A stretch of 64,000 bases of DNA from RCC90-49c sp051016155 (GCA_051016155.1 CP136537.1:930001-994000); one strand, 5' to 3'. Positions 38,037 to 46,310 are shown, numbered from the stretch's first letter. Made by a program: numbers and translations. Notes: generated by a model not told the origin, from the sequence alone.

Positions 38037-38101
38037 CTTACAAGCCTAGAAAACATACTTTGAAATCACGCAGTCACCAAATGGTTCAATAATACAATGG
38101 C
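38037..38101 (+). mobile_element. Octamer-type element, partial, providing the nuoM start
   Basis: The right end of the element (AATCACGC AGTCACCA AATGGTTC AATAATAC AATGGCC) runs directly into nuoM. The ATG at 38097 is the ATGG of the terminal repeat. The left half is decayed. Confidence 0.7.
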
Positions 38102-39803
38102 CTTGCCTCTCCTATCCCTTATCCTCTGGCTCCCCATAGGTAGCTTAGTCTTGCTCTTACTCTTCCCCTCTGCTTGGCAAAAGGCTTTTCGTTACGTTGC
38201 TTTGGGCACTACGCTGCTGCAAGGGCTAGGCGTCGCATGGATATTGACCAATGGAGTAGTGACTCCTTCAGCAGAAATGATGACAGATGGCTTCCAGTGG
38301 ATAGAGCAGGTGGCGTGGATGCATCTGGACCTGGGCCACCTGGGCGTGCTCTCTGTCAATTACTTGGTGGGTATTGATGGGCTCAATGTAGGCTTGGTCC
38401 TGTTGTCAGTCCTGGTATTGCCCATAGGGGTGGTAGCCTCGTGGAACGTACAGACACATGCTCGTGCTTATTTTGCGCTGTATTTACTCTTGGACACTTT
38501 GCTCCTGGGGAGCTTTTTGGCCCTAGATTTTTTCCTGTTTTATCTCTTTTTTGAGGTAGCCCTACTGCCTGTTTACTTTTTCATTGGGCTCTGGGGAGGA
38601 CCTGGGCGCACCCAGGCGGCTACTAAGTTCTTTCTGTACACTCTGTTGGGCACTGTCATGATCTTAGTGGTGATGATTGGACTCGGCCTCTCTGTCTATG
38701 ATCCCATGGCCACAGGCCAGCACCTAGGCGTACTGTCTCTCAACGAAACGCCCAGTATCTCCCAGATGGAAAGCTTACAAAGCTTTGTCCAAGCCCATGC
38801 CCTGCCAGCCCAAGACCTGGTGCATTCCTTGAACATGGTGTTGATGACAGATGTCAACAATTTTGTGCCAGGCGCGGTGTTGAGCCCAACAAGTGGGGCA
38901 CTTATTGGAGGGCAGGCTGCACGCCTGGTCGCTTTTCTAGGCTTACTGATCGGCTTTTTGATCAAGCTGGCAGCTGTCCCTTTTCATACGTGGCTACCTG
39001 ATGCACATGTAGAAGCACCTACGCCTATCTCTATGGTGCTGGCTGCCCTTTTGCTCAAGGTGGGGGGCTATGGTTTATTACGAACAGCTTACAGCATTTT
39101 TCCAGAAGGAGCACTCTATTACAGCTGGGGCATAGGTGCACTGGGCGTGTGTACGATTGTCTATGCAGCCCTGAATGCCCTGGCCATGCAAGACCTCAAG
39201 CGGATGGTGGCCTATGCTTCTATCGCCCACATGGGCTACGTGCTGCTAGGGCTAGCTTCGCTAACGCATGAGGGCATAAACGGAGCACTATATCAGATGG
39301 TGAGTCATGGACTGATCTCATCTGTTCTTTTTTTAGTGGTAGGGATACTGCAGGACAGAGTGCAGGACAGGCAAATAGCCCACTTTAGTGGCCTAGCCAA
39401 TAAGATGCCTCACTACACCACGGTGGCCATGATCAGTTTTTTTGCTGCTTTAGGCTTGCCTGGGCTGTCTGGTTTTGTGGGGGAACTGTTGGTTTTGCTA
39501 GGCGCCTTTCAGTCTTCTGAGCTACCTCCCTGGATGGGGATCGTAGGCGCTTTAGGAGTACTGCTCAATGCAGCATACTTCGTATGGACCATCCAACGTG
39601 TGTTTTTGGGCCCTTTGTCGCTGCACTGTCCAAGTTGGGCAGCTGCCCTGGAGGACCTGAAGGCCAGAGAGTACTTGCTGTTCGTACCGCTCCTGTTGCT
39701 TATCCTCTTGTTGGGGGTCTGCCCGCAAATACTGCTGCATTGGATCACTGAATCGGTAGGGCATCTAGTGCATAGGATACACATGAGATCATTGTATTAT
39801 TGA
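38097..39803 (+). CDS. nuoM: NADH-quinone oxidoreductase subunit M
   Basis: Proton-pumping antiporter-like subunit of respiratory complex I. The 568-residue product has about 14 hydrophobic segments. Key pieces are the Glu in LFYLFFEVALLPVYFFIGLW and Lys in LIGFLIKLAAVPFHTWLPDA. HVEAPTPISMVLAALLLKVG and DLKRMVAYASIAHMGYVLLG follow. The extra loop near residues 205-275 is of a kind I associate with Cytophagales NuoM. No other nuo genes are adjacent, so the operon is split or lost. Start codon and final five codons (RSLYY, stop) both come from flanking mobile elements. An Mrp-type antiporter subunit is the alternative call. Confidence 0.88.
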   Translation: MALPLLSLILWLPIGSLVLLLLFPSAWQKAFRYVALGTTLLQGLGVAWILTNGVVTPSAEMMTDGFQWIEQVAWMHLDLGHLGVLSVNYLVGIDGLNVGLVLLSVLVLPIGVVASWNVQTHARAYFALYLLLDTLLLGSFLALDFFLFYLFFEVALLPVYFFIGLWGGPGRTQAATKFFLYTLLGTVMILVVMIGLGLSVYDPMATGQHLGVLSLNETPSISQMESLQSFVQAHALPAQDLVHSLNMVLMTDVNNFVPGAVLSPTSGALIGGQAARLVAFLGLLIGFLIKLAAVPFHTWLPDAHVEAPTPISMVLAALLLKVGGYGLLRTAYSIFPEGALYYSWGIGALGVCTIVYAALNALAMQDLKRMVAYASIAHMGYVLLGLASLTHEGINGALYQMVSHGLISSVLFLVVGILQDRVQDRQIAHFSGLANKMPHYTTVAMISFFAALGLPGLSGFVGELLVLLGAFQSSELPPWMGIVGALGVLLNAAYFVWTIQRVFLGPLSLHCPSWAAALEDLKAREYLLFVPLLLLILLLGVCPQILLHWITESVGHLVHRIHMRSLYY

Positions 39804-39903
39804 GTGATCTTGTGATTGAGCGATTTAAAAAACCTCTCTGGCCTCTAAGAGTGTCTATTTTAAAAGACTAAAATTGTAGCTGAGCCTATTTTGCAACAGC
39901 CTC
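39785..39903 (-). mobile_element. Octamer-type MITE-like element, full copy, minus orientation
   Basis: A 119-bp copy from GAGATCATTGTATTATTGAG to TATTTTGCAACAGCCTC. The left terminal repeat encodes the last residues and stop of nuoM (TGA at 39801). No clear target duplication was seen. Confidence 0.8.
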
Positions 39904-39919
39904 GTAGTGCATAGCAAAG

Positions 39920-40015
39920 CTGTCCAATCAGTAAATCAGCAAACCACTCAATCACAAAATCAGTAAAGCTCCCAATCGCAAAATCAGTAAAGCTCCCGAT
40001 GGACAAATCACCCTT
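39920..40015 (+). repeat. Octamer repeats downstream of rbfA
   Basis: Repeated 8-mers with AATCAGTA, AAGCTCCC and AATCACAA run up to the 3' end of rbfA. A longer internal duplication, AAAATCAGTAAAGCTCCC, occurs twice. The rbfA stop codon (TGA) lies at the edge of this array. Confidence 0.6.
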
Positions 40016-40367
40016 CTGGTAGGTCTAACTCAGCAAGTAGTTGATTCATACGGGCAGCATGCTCTACCGAATGGTCCGTGTAAAAATCTAATTCAGGGAC
40101 TCTGCGTATCTTTTTCCCTACTCGATGGGCCAATTCCTTTCTGATCGCTCCTTTTCTTCGGGCAATGTTCGCCAGCAGATCAGCTTTGTCTTCATTGAGA
40201 GTAAAGCTCAGATAAACTTTGGCTAGGCTCAGGTCAGGACTGACGCGTACTTCTGTGACAGTAATCAGCACATTCCCAAACAGCCTAGACGCCTCTTGAA
40301 GAAAAATCTCTCCCAAGGCTTTCTGTAGCATTCTAGCTATTTTCTGTGTTCTAATGGATTCACTCAT
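40008..40367 (-). CDS. rbfA: Ribosome-binding factor A
   Basis: Small KH-fold protein that helps mature the 30S subunit. The 119-residue sequence has the family pattern: RTQKIARMLQKALGEIFLQE at the start, ITVTEVRVSPDLSLAKVYLS in the middle, and ELAHRVGKKIRRVPELDFYT with DHSVEHAARMNQLL near the end. Its start overlaps the end of tpiA by 8 bp, so the two are probably translated together from one message. Confidence 0.92.
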   Translation of the reverse strand: MSESIRTQKIARMLQKALGEIFLQEASRLFGNVLITVTEVRVSPDLSLAKVYLSFTLNEDKADLLANIARRKGAIRKELAHRVGKKIRRVPELDFYTDHSVEHAARMNQLLAELDLPEG

Positions 40368-41139
40368 GGCTGGACCAAGCTAAAGAATGGACAATCTTTG
40401 TGAAGGGTTGAATGGCTAAGCTGGCTCTTCCTACCAAGCCTCCGTCCACGTCAGGACAAGCAAAGAGGGCAGCAGCATTTTGCGCATTGCAGCTTCCGCC
40501 GTACAAGATAGGCAAGCTTTGGGCGATTTCCTCTTTGTAATGAAGGGCTATGGCACGCCTGATGGCCTGGTGCATGGCTTGTACCTGAGCAGGGGAGGGA
40601 GTATGGTCGGTGCCAATGGCCCAGACAGGCTCGTAAGCAATGACTGCTTGGGCCAGCTGTGAGCCATCCAGGTGGAACAAGCCGTCCTGCAGCTGCTGAG
40701 TCACAAAAGCTTCTGACTGCCCTGGCGTTCGGCCCCGCTGGGTTTCTCCACAGCAAAAGATAGGCCGCAGGCCATGCGCTAAGGCAGCAGTTACCTTTTG
40801 GGCCAGCAGCGCACTGTCCTCTCCCCCATGTTGCCTTCTTTCGCTGTGCCCGATCAGTACGAAGCGGGTCCCTACAGCTCGCAACATAGGCGCAGCCACC
40901 TCGCCTGTAAAGGCACCATGGGCCTGTGTGTGGCAGTTTTGTGCCCCCAAATGAATATCGCCTGAGGCAGGCAATAGCTGACTGATGGCAGCCAAGTGCG
41001 TGAAAGGAGGCAAAAGAATCACTTGAACACCCGCTAGGTCTAGCTTTTGCAGGGCCTGGATGAGCTCAGAGGTCAGTTGTAGCCCTTCTGGCAGGGTAGT
41101 ATGCATTTTCCAGTTAGCAGCAACAATTTTGGGGCGCAT
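40360..41139 (-). CDS. tpiA: Triosephosphate isomerase
   Basis: Glycolytic enzyme interconverting dihydroxyacetone phosphate and glyceraldehyde 3-phosphate. The 259-residue TIM barrel has the N-terminal substrate Lys in VAANWKMH, the catalytic His in LIGHSERRQ, and the catalytic Glu in VIAYEPVWAIGTD. The phosphate loop is ILYGGSCN and GGLVGRASL. All active-site residues are intact. The gene leads rbfA. Its 5' flank is made of a minus-oriented octamer element. Confidence 0.96.
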   Translation of the reverse strand: MRPKIVAANWKMHTTLPEGLQLTSELIQALQKLDLAGVQVILLPPFTHLAAISQLLPASGDIHLGAQNCHTQAHGAFTGEVAAPMLRAVGTRFVLIGHSERRQHGGEDSALLAQKVTAALAHGLRPIFCCGETQRGRTPGQSEAFVTQQLQDGLFHLDGSQLAQAVIAYEPVWAIGTDHTPSPAQVQAMHQAIRRAIALHYKEEIAQSLPILYGGSCNAQNAAALFACPDVDGGLVGRASLAIQPFTKIVHSLAWSSHE

Positions 41140-41140
41140 A

Positions 41141-41262
41141 ATTATTCATTATGTGATTTGTTGATTGTGCGATTGAGTGATTATAAAACTCCTTTCAGGA
41201 TTGTAAAAGTACTTTTTCAAGTCCTGCCAGAATACTGGATGCATGTTGCAATGGTCTCAGCA
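41141..41262 (-). mobile_element. Octamer-type element upstream of tpiA, rearranged
   Basis: From 41141, ATTATGTGATTTGTTGATT and GATTGAGTG units run away from tpiA, then TAAAAGTACTTTTTCAAG, typical of the element interior. The far end is GTTGCAATGGTCTC, which is a right-hand terminal repeat in plus orientation, so two copies seem fused. Confidence 0.6.
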
Positions 41263-41273
41263 AGTAAAATCAT

Positions 41274-42563
41274 TCAATCAACAAATCCCCCAATGGAATC
41301 AATCGTAAGATCAGCCATCCAAGCATTCACTTCTTGCTTTACGGCTTTGATCTGTTGCGAGTCTTCAGGGTTCTTCAGTACAGCATCGATCAGGGCTACG
41401 ATACGTGTCATATCAGGCTCTCGCAGGCCTCTAGTCGTCACAGCAGGGGTGCCCAGACGTATGCCAGAGGTAACAAAAGGCGACTGCGTGTCGAAAGGCA
41501 CCATGTTCTTGTTGAGCGTAATGTCTGCCTGAACCAAGGCCTGCTCAGCTTGTTGGCCTGTAATGTGCTTGTTGCGTAAATCAATCAAGACCAAATGGTT
41601 ATCCGTACCGCCTGAGAGAACTTGATAGCCTCGGTCGCTGAAATCTTGGGCCATTTGGCGGGCATTTTTCTGTACTTGCAAGACATAGTCAAAGTAGTCA
41701 TCGCTGAGGGCCTCTTGAAAAGCCACAGCCTTGGCAGCAATGATATGCTCTAGGGGGCCTCCCTGTGTACCTGGGAATACGCCTCCGTCTAGCACGGCAG
41801 ACATTTTTTTCAGGGTGCCTTTGGCTGTCTTGATGCCCAATGGATTCTCAAAGTCTTGCCCCATCAACATCATGCCTCCCCTAGGGCCTCGTAAGGTTTT
41901 GTGCGTAGTGGTTGTCACAAAGTGGCAGTGGGGCAAGGGATCGTTGAGCAAGCCCCGAGCAATGAGCCCAGCTGTATGGGCAATGTCTGCCCATAAAAAT
42001 GCGCCTACATTGTCAGCAATGCTGCGTAGCTTTTCGTAGTCCCAGTCGCGGCTATAGGAAGACGCTCCACAAATAAGGAGCTGTGGCTTTTCGCGGTCAG
42101 CTATCGCAGCGACCTCTTCCCAGTCAATGCAGCCGGTCTCTTTACTGACGCCATAAAAGGCGGCTTGGTACAGCTTGCCAGAGAAGTTGGCAGAGGAGCC
42201 GTGCGTCAGGTGGCCTCCGTGGGCCAAGTCAAAGCCCAATATTTTGTCTCCTGGCTGTAGGATCGACATCATTAAGGCAGCATTGGCCTGGGCTCCTGAG
42301 TGGGGCTGTACATTGGCCCAAGCTGCATTGAACAACGTTTTAGCGCGCTCGATGGCCAAGGTTTCGATCTCATCTACTATCTCACAGCCTCCATAATAGC
42401 GTTTGCCCGGCAATCCCTCGGCATATTTGTTGGTCAGGACACTGCCAGCGGCTTCCATGACCTGCTGCGAAACAAAGTTTTCAGAAGCGATGAGCTCGAG
42501 CCCCTGTGCTTGTCGCTGCCGCTCTGCTGCTATTAATTGGAATAAGATGTGGTCTCGTTGCAT
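41274..42563 (-). CDS. glyA: Serine hydroxymethyltransferase
   Basis: PLP enzyme making glycine and methylene-tetrahydrofolate from serine. A longer ORF starts at 42632, but Met24 of it (MQRDHILFQLIAAERQRQ) opens the family sequence, so the start is put at 42563 (429 residues). Conserved blocks are LELIASENFVSQQVMEAAGS, DLAHGGHLTHGS, and the PLP lysine region VTTTTHKTLRGPRGG. The final residues IDSIGGFVD and the TGA stop are encoded by octamer repeats (CATTGGGG GATTTGTT GATTGA), a sign that an element altered the 3' end. Confidence 0.96.
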   Translation of the reverse strand: MQRDHILFQLIAAERQRQAQGLELIASENFVSQQVMEAAGSVLTNKYAEGLPGKRYYGGCEIVDEIETLAIERAKTLFNAAWANVQPHSGAQANAALMMSILQPGDKILGFDLAHGGHLTHGSSANFSGKLYQAAFYGVSKETGCIDWEEVAAIADREKPQLLICGASSYSRDWDYEKLRSIADNVGAFLWADIAHTAGLIARGLLNDPLPHCHFVTTTTHKTLRGPRGGMMLMGQDFENPLGIKTAKGTLKKMSAVLDGGVFPGTQGGPLEHIIAAKAVAFQEALSDDYFDYVLQVQKNARQMAQDFSDRGYQVLSGGTDNHLVLIDLRNKHITGQQAEQALVQADITLNKNMVPFDTQSPFVTSGIRLGTPAVTTRGLREPDMTRIVALIDAVLKNPEDSQQIKAVKQEVNAWMADLTIDSIGGFVD

Positions 42564-42777
42564 GGTACGGATGGGTGAAGAGCCTAGGCAACGAAGATAC
42601 GTGGTGGCAGGGCTTTGTAAAAACGTCGCCAAGCGTTGGGTACTTTTCGCTGCTCCTTAGGCAACCTTTGGGTACGATCAGCCAAAAAGTAGCTTCCGCT
42701 AGGACAGGTGTGTCAGCCGATAAGGAAAACGTCCGAGAGCTAGGGACTAGTGACGCTGGTCAGTAGGTCTTCAGCGC

Positions 42778-43215
42778 TTACTGTTTGATTCCGTGGCTAC
42801 CGAAAATATTGCCATAATGCGGCGTTACTTCTGAGCGGTCAAAGGTCATGGTAGAAAACCTGAAGAAATGGATGTGTCCATCGGGCAATGGAATGATGAA
42901 CAAACCTATATCGCTTTTTTCAAAAAAGATCACATTAGAGAGGTGTTTACTGATCACTAGTGTGCCATGAATGAGGTCAGAGTCAGGGAACCGGCTTAAA
43001 AAAGAGTGCTCTATTTGAGGCTTACTAGCAAAGATACCCTCTGCAATTTTGCCCACTACGGCCAATATTATCTCATGGTCCTCTTCTAGGGGCACGCTCT
43101 CGTCCATGAATTTTTTGTTTTCTCCTAAGTAGGTGAGGAAGTAGTCAACTACTTTGGAGAACTCTTTTCCGGTCTTTAAGCGTTTTTCTAGCGCTTTGAT
43201 ATGCTTTGAGATCAT
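42778..43215 (-). CDS. Hypothetical protein, 145 residues
   Basis: I do not recognise this family. The product has no signal peptide or membrane segment. The N-terminal half is helical and charged (IKALEKRLKTGKEFSKVVDY). The C-terminal half alternates in beta fashion (LIHGTLVISKHLSNVIFFEK, IGLFIIPLPDGHIHFFRFST). The composition is that of a soluble cytoplasmic protein. The start codon and first codons (M-I-S) coincide with the ATGATCTC end of an octamer-type element, so the original start may have been replaced. The frame is otherwise clean. Confidence 0.6.
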   Translation of the reverse strand: MISKHIKALEKRLKTGKEFSKVVDYFLTYLGENKKFMDESVPLEEDHEIILAVVGKIAEGIFASKPQIEHSFLSRFPDSDLIHGTLVISKHLSNVIFFEKSDIGLFIIPLPDGHIHFFRFSTMTFDRSEVTPHYGNIFGSHGIKQ

Positions 43216-43300
43216 TGTATTGTAGAGTGATTTTGTGATTACGTGATTTTAAATCTATTTCTGGGCTCTTAAGGGCTTTTTTTGAATTATTTACTTAGCC
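43208..43300 (-). mobile_element. Octamer-type element, partial
   Basis: GAGATCATTGTATTGTAG starts at 43208 within the hypothetical gene's first codons, followed by AGTGATTT, TGTGATTA and CGTGATTT octamers. The distal terminal repeat is lost where a GTCATTCC-type repeat begins. Confidence 0.65.
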
Positions 43301-43365
43301 TTACGCAGTAGCATTTCCCTTCCTCGCCCGGCTCGGAATGACAGTAGGGTCTACGGAGATGTATG
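43298..43365. repeat. Palindromic GTCATTCC-type repeat
   Basis: CCTTACGCAGTAGCA is followed by CTCGCCCGGCTCGGAATGAC. It shares these blocks with the repeats at about 54880-55005 and 51924-52000. The rest of the gap to 43512 shows nothing further. Confidence 0.55.
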
Positions 43366-43512
43366 GCACCTAGCGCCTAGAGGCAGCATTGATTAAGTGG
43401 GATGTCAATTTAACTATTCTGATAAATACAGTAGCAAATTTCGTGGCTAAAAGATAAAACGCATTGTGGCTTTTTGCCTTTTATCTGCTTGTCTTTTGCT
43501 CCCAGGTGGCCT

Positions 43513-44598
43513 CTAAGAGAATACTGACCATTTCTTTTTGGTCGGGCGTTGTGGTTGTACATTAACAACATGCTGCTGGCCTCCACGATAGTAAGTGATC
43601 TCTACAGGTCCATCAGCATTGATAAAAGTTTTCTCCAAAAATTGCGCTGTGTTTTCTACACCCTCCCCATTGATGGCAGTAATGAGATCACCTCTTCGTA
43701 GTCCAGCTTTTTCCGCTGCACTATCTTTCCAAACTTTTTTGATTAACACGCCTTGTTCTGGGGAGCCTGGGCTCGGAGCCAATTTCGTTGAATGTCTATT
43801 TACTACACAAACACCCAAAAATTCCCTATGAACAGTACCATGCTTTATCAAATCATCTGTAACTCTCTCAACGATAGCAACAGGGATGGCAAAGCGTGCT
43901 ATCCCTGGGAAGGTGACAGGAGAGACAACCCCTACCAATTGACCTTGTCGATTGACCACTGGCCCGCCAGCAAAGCCCGATGTAGGATTACCACCGATCT
44001 GTATAAAGGCCGTCACTGGCATTTTAGCCCCTTCGGTATCGAGAACCATGCTACGTGCCTTGGCACTCACGGTGCTTGTAATAAAACTAAAAGGAAGGTT
44101 CCCTGGATTGCCTACTAATGCTACCTCTTCTCCCACTTGGAGTGCATCTGAATCACCAAATTCAAAGGCGCTGCGTCCTGCTGCTCTTATTTTGAGTAGT
44201 GCTATGTCTGTGTCAGGATGTTGGCCTACTATTTGACAGTTGTACTGACGACCGTCTCTCAGTTGCACCAATATTTCTACTTCTACACGGTTTATGGAAC
44301 CATCATTAATCACAATGTACACATCATCCCCATCCACTTTAACAATAGTGCCTGAAGATGAGTGCCATTGGGGACGCCCAGGAAGGTAAAGAGTGAAAGG
44401 TTCCTTTTTTCTTCTAATCAAGATCCGTACTGTGGCAGATTGGACGCTTTCTGCTACTTTCGTCCAATCAGTTGGGGCATTGCTTACCAACGTTGTGTGA
44501 CTATTATATGTTTCTGAGATATCTTGCACTGAAGGCGTACAAGAAGGGTTGAGTAGGATTATTGCCACAAGAATTAGGGACAGCCATCGGGGTCTCAT
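43513..44598 (-). CDS. HtrA/DegP-like lipoprotein lacking the catalytic residues
   Basis: A 361-residue protein with a lipoprotein signal (lipobox LLNPSC, Cys20), a trypsin-like domain and one PDZ domain (about 260-350, with GVLIKKVWKDSAAEKAGLRR). The protease triad is gone: the TNHHV-type His is Gly100 in VYIVINDGSI, the Asp remains at 131 (TDIALLKI), and the GNSGG Ser is Ala210 in GFAGGPVV. The frame is intact over its whole length, so this is a maintained pseudo-protease rather than an obvious wreck. A chaperone or decoy role is inference. Its homologue at 48.1 kb keeps the triad. Confidence 0.85.
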   Translation of the reverse strand: MRPRWLSLILVAIILLNPSCTPSVQDISETYNSHTTLVSNAPTDWTKVAESVQSATVRILIRRKKEPFTLYLPGRPQWHSSSGTIVKVDGDDVYIVINDGSINRVEVEILVQLRDGRQYNCQIVGQHPDTDIALLKIRAAGRSAFEFGDSDALQVGEEVALVGNPGNLPFSFITSTVSAKARSMVLDTEGAKMPVTAFIQIGGNPTSGFAGGPVVNRQGQLVGVVSPVTFPGIARFAIPVAIVERVTDDLIKHGTVHREFLGVCVVNRHSTKLAPSPGSPEQGVLIKKVWKDSAAEKAGLRRGDLITAINGEGVENTAQFLEKTFINADGPVEITYYRGGQQHVVNVQPQRPTKKKWSVFS

Positions 44599-45013
44599 AT
44601 TTGTACTCTGTATGTTTTATTGTTTTGTCCGAGACTGAGCTGTTATCCACTGAGTAGTATTTTTGTTTGAAACGAACGAGTCACGTCAGGAATAACATGG
44701 AGATTTGTAGGCTCCGTATAAGAAGATACAAAACATTACTTAAGAGAAGGTATAGATTTTGGTACATGGCTGTGTAGAAGCGGTGCTCTTGTGCATCTTA
44801 GTGATAGGCGCGTATTAAGATCGTAGTCAAGCTAAAGGCAAGAATGAAGCGAAGAAAATCAAAGATCGCAGTCAAAGTACCTCAATAGAGTCTATCCACC
44901 ATGACCCGACAAGAACGCTCCGTAGTATCGGGGAAATCAGGCGCTTTTAGAAGGAGTACTTAGCTTGCCCTTGTATCCAGGAGAAAACATAAAAATCTAC
45001 TTTAACACTGCAA
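44599..45013. other. Gap between divergent lipoprotein genes
   Basis: About 415 bp. At 44901 a short string, ATGACCCGACAAGAACGCT, nearly copies the beginning of nth (ATGTCCCGACAAGAACGCT at 45659) and then diverges, suggesting a small duplicated fragment. No other feature recognised. Confidence 0.4.
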
Positions 45014-45619
45014 ATGATGCGAATAGGTCTTAGTACTCTACCACGTAAACATTTCTACCGCCGAGAGCTCTTGTTCATCTTGGTGGTAGGCACTTGTTTG
45101 GCTTGTGGCAATACAGGGGGGAATAGAAGGCCTCCTCGAAATGACGAACCACCGAACGAAGGATCTGGCAGGGCTCCCGGTGGCAGGCGGGCTTCTAATG
45201 AGTCCCACGAGCAGCTTCAAAGATTGCGTGCGATAACTAAAGATGAGCAAGAGAATTGGCCACTCATGGATATGGAAGCGAGGTACAAAGAAGGTATTGG
45301 ATCTTCCGAAGAAGATAGGAAAGTAGTAGATGTCCACTTAAATAGTTTGGAAGTGGCATTTAGGCAACATGACGCACAGGCAGTAAAGACACCAGAAAGC
45401 ATCGCCGAGATGGAAAAGTTCAAAGTTGATATGGCTATGGGTCTACTTTCTAAGAACTGCAGCGTTGATACAATTGTCTCTGCTACGCGCCTCTCAAAAG
45501 AAGAAATCGCTAGGCATTTACTGATAAAAAAGCATCTCGATCCCGCAAAAATCGCCAAACGCATGGGCATGACACAAGTAGAGGTCGAGCAGCTGCGTAC
45601 ACAAGCACCCACTCCTTGA
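45014..45619 (+). CDS. Putative lipoprotein with HTH-like tail
   Basis: A 201-residue product with a probable lipoprotein signal (FILVVGTCLACGN; Cys near residue 32). A disordered linker rich in Pro, Gly, Arg and Asn follows (33-65), then helices. The last third contains two repeat-like helical motifs: GLLSKNCSVDTIVSATRLSK followed by EEIARHL, and DPAKIAKRMGMTQVEVEQL. These resemble the helix-turn-helix-like tails seen at the end of Rpn/PDDEXK transposase-type proteins, an odd pairing with an export signal. I cannot name the family. A cytoplasmic start further in is possible. Confidence 0.55.
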   Translation: MMRIGLSTLPRKHFYRRELLFILVVGTCLACGNTGGNRRPPRNDEPPNEGSGRAPGGRRASNESHEQLQRLRAITKDEQENWPLMDMEARYKEGIGSSEEDRKVVDVHLNSLEVAFRQHDAQAVKTPESIAEMEKFKVDMAMGLLSKNCSVDTIVSATRLSKEEIARHLLIKKHLDPAKIAKRMGMTQVEVEQLRTQAPTP

Positions 45620-45658
45620 TCATCATCTTGCTCTTCATGAGCAGACGAACCATCGACC

Positions 45659-46309
45659 ATGTCCCGACAAGAACGCTACCAAGCCCTCATCGACCACTTC
45701 TCGCAGCACCAGCCTGAAGCAACGACTGAACTGGCATACGACAACCCTTTTCAGCTGCTGATGGCGGTGATTTTGAGTGCGCAGTGCACTGATAAACGTG
45801 TCAATGCGGTGGCTCCTGCCTTGTTCGAAGCCTTTCCTACGCCTGCCCATATGGCTGAAAGTAGCTTTGAAGAGGTATTTCCTTACATCAAAAGCATCTC
45901 TTATCCCAACAATAAGACCAAGCATTTGCTCAAGATGGCCCAAATGGTCGTGGAGGATTTTGGAGGCGAGATACCAGAATCTGTAGAGGACTTGCAAAAG
46001 CTGCCTGGAGTGGGCAGAAAGACGGCCCATGTAGTAGCTTCTGTGCTCTATAACCAACCCAAAATGGCGGTAGATACGCACGTATTTCGGGTGTCTAAGC
46101 GGCTGGGCTTGGTAGACGAAGCTGCTACAACGCCCCTAGCAGTTGAAAAGCAGCTAGTCCAGCACTTGCCTGAAGAATACCTGGCCCAGGCGCACCATTG
46201 GCTGATTTTGCATGGGCGGTACGTCTGCCTAGCGCGCAGACCTAAGTGTACTGCATGTGCGCTCACCTCCTTTTGCCAGTACTTTGCGCAGCAAGCAGCG
46301 GTGGCTTAG
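45659..46309 (+). CDS. nth: Endonuclease III
   Basis: DNA glycosylase and AP-lyase for oxidised pyrimidines. The 216-residue product has the helix-hairpin-helix with the catalytic Lys in LPGVGRKTAHVVASV, the catalytic Asp in AVDTHVFRVSKRLG, and the four-cysteine [4Fe-4S] loop CLARRPKCTACALTSFC near the end. All key residues are present. It converges on cysS, with one base between the two stop codons. Confidence 0.96.
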   Translation: MSRQERYQALIDHFSQHQPEATTELAYDNPFQLLMAVILSAQCTDKRVNAVAPALFEAFPTPAHMAESSFEEVFPYIKSISYPNNKTKHLLKMAQMVVEDFGGEIPESVEDLQKLPGVGRKTAHVVASVLYNQPKMAVDTHVFRVSKRLGLVDEAATTPLAVEKQLVQHLPEEYLAQAHHWLILHGRYVCLARRPKCTACALTSFCQYFAQQAAVA

Positions 46310-46310
46310 T

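Noticed and set aside
39920..40015. Possible CRISPR-like array of short repeats
   Set aside because: Units are 8 bp and degenerate with no spacers; they match the octamer half of the mobile element.
42564..42632. Longer N-terminus for glyA
   Set aside because: Family sequence starts at MQRDHILFQL; the extra 23 codons are unrelated to other SHMTs.
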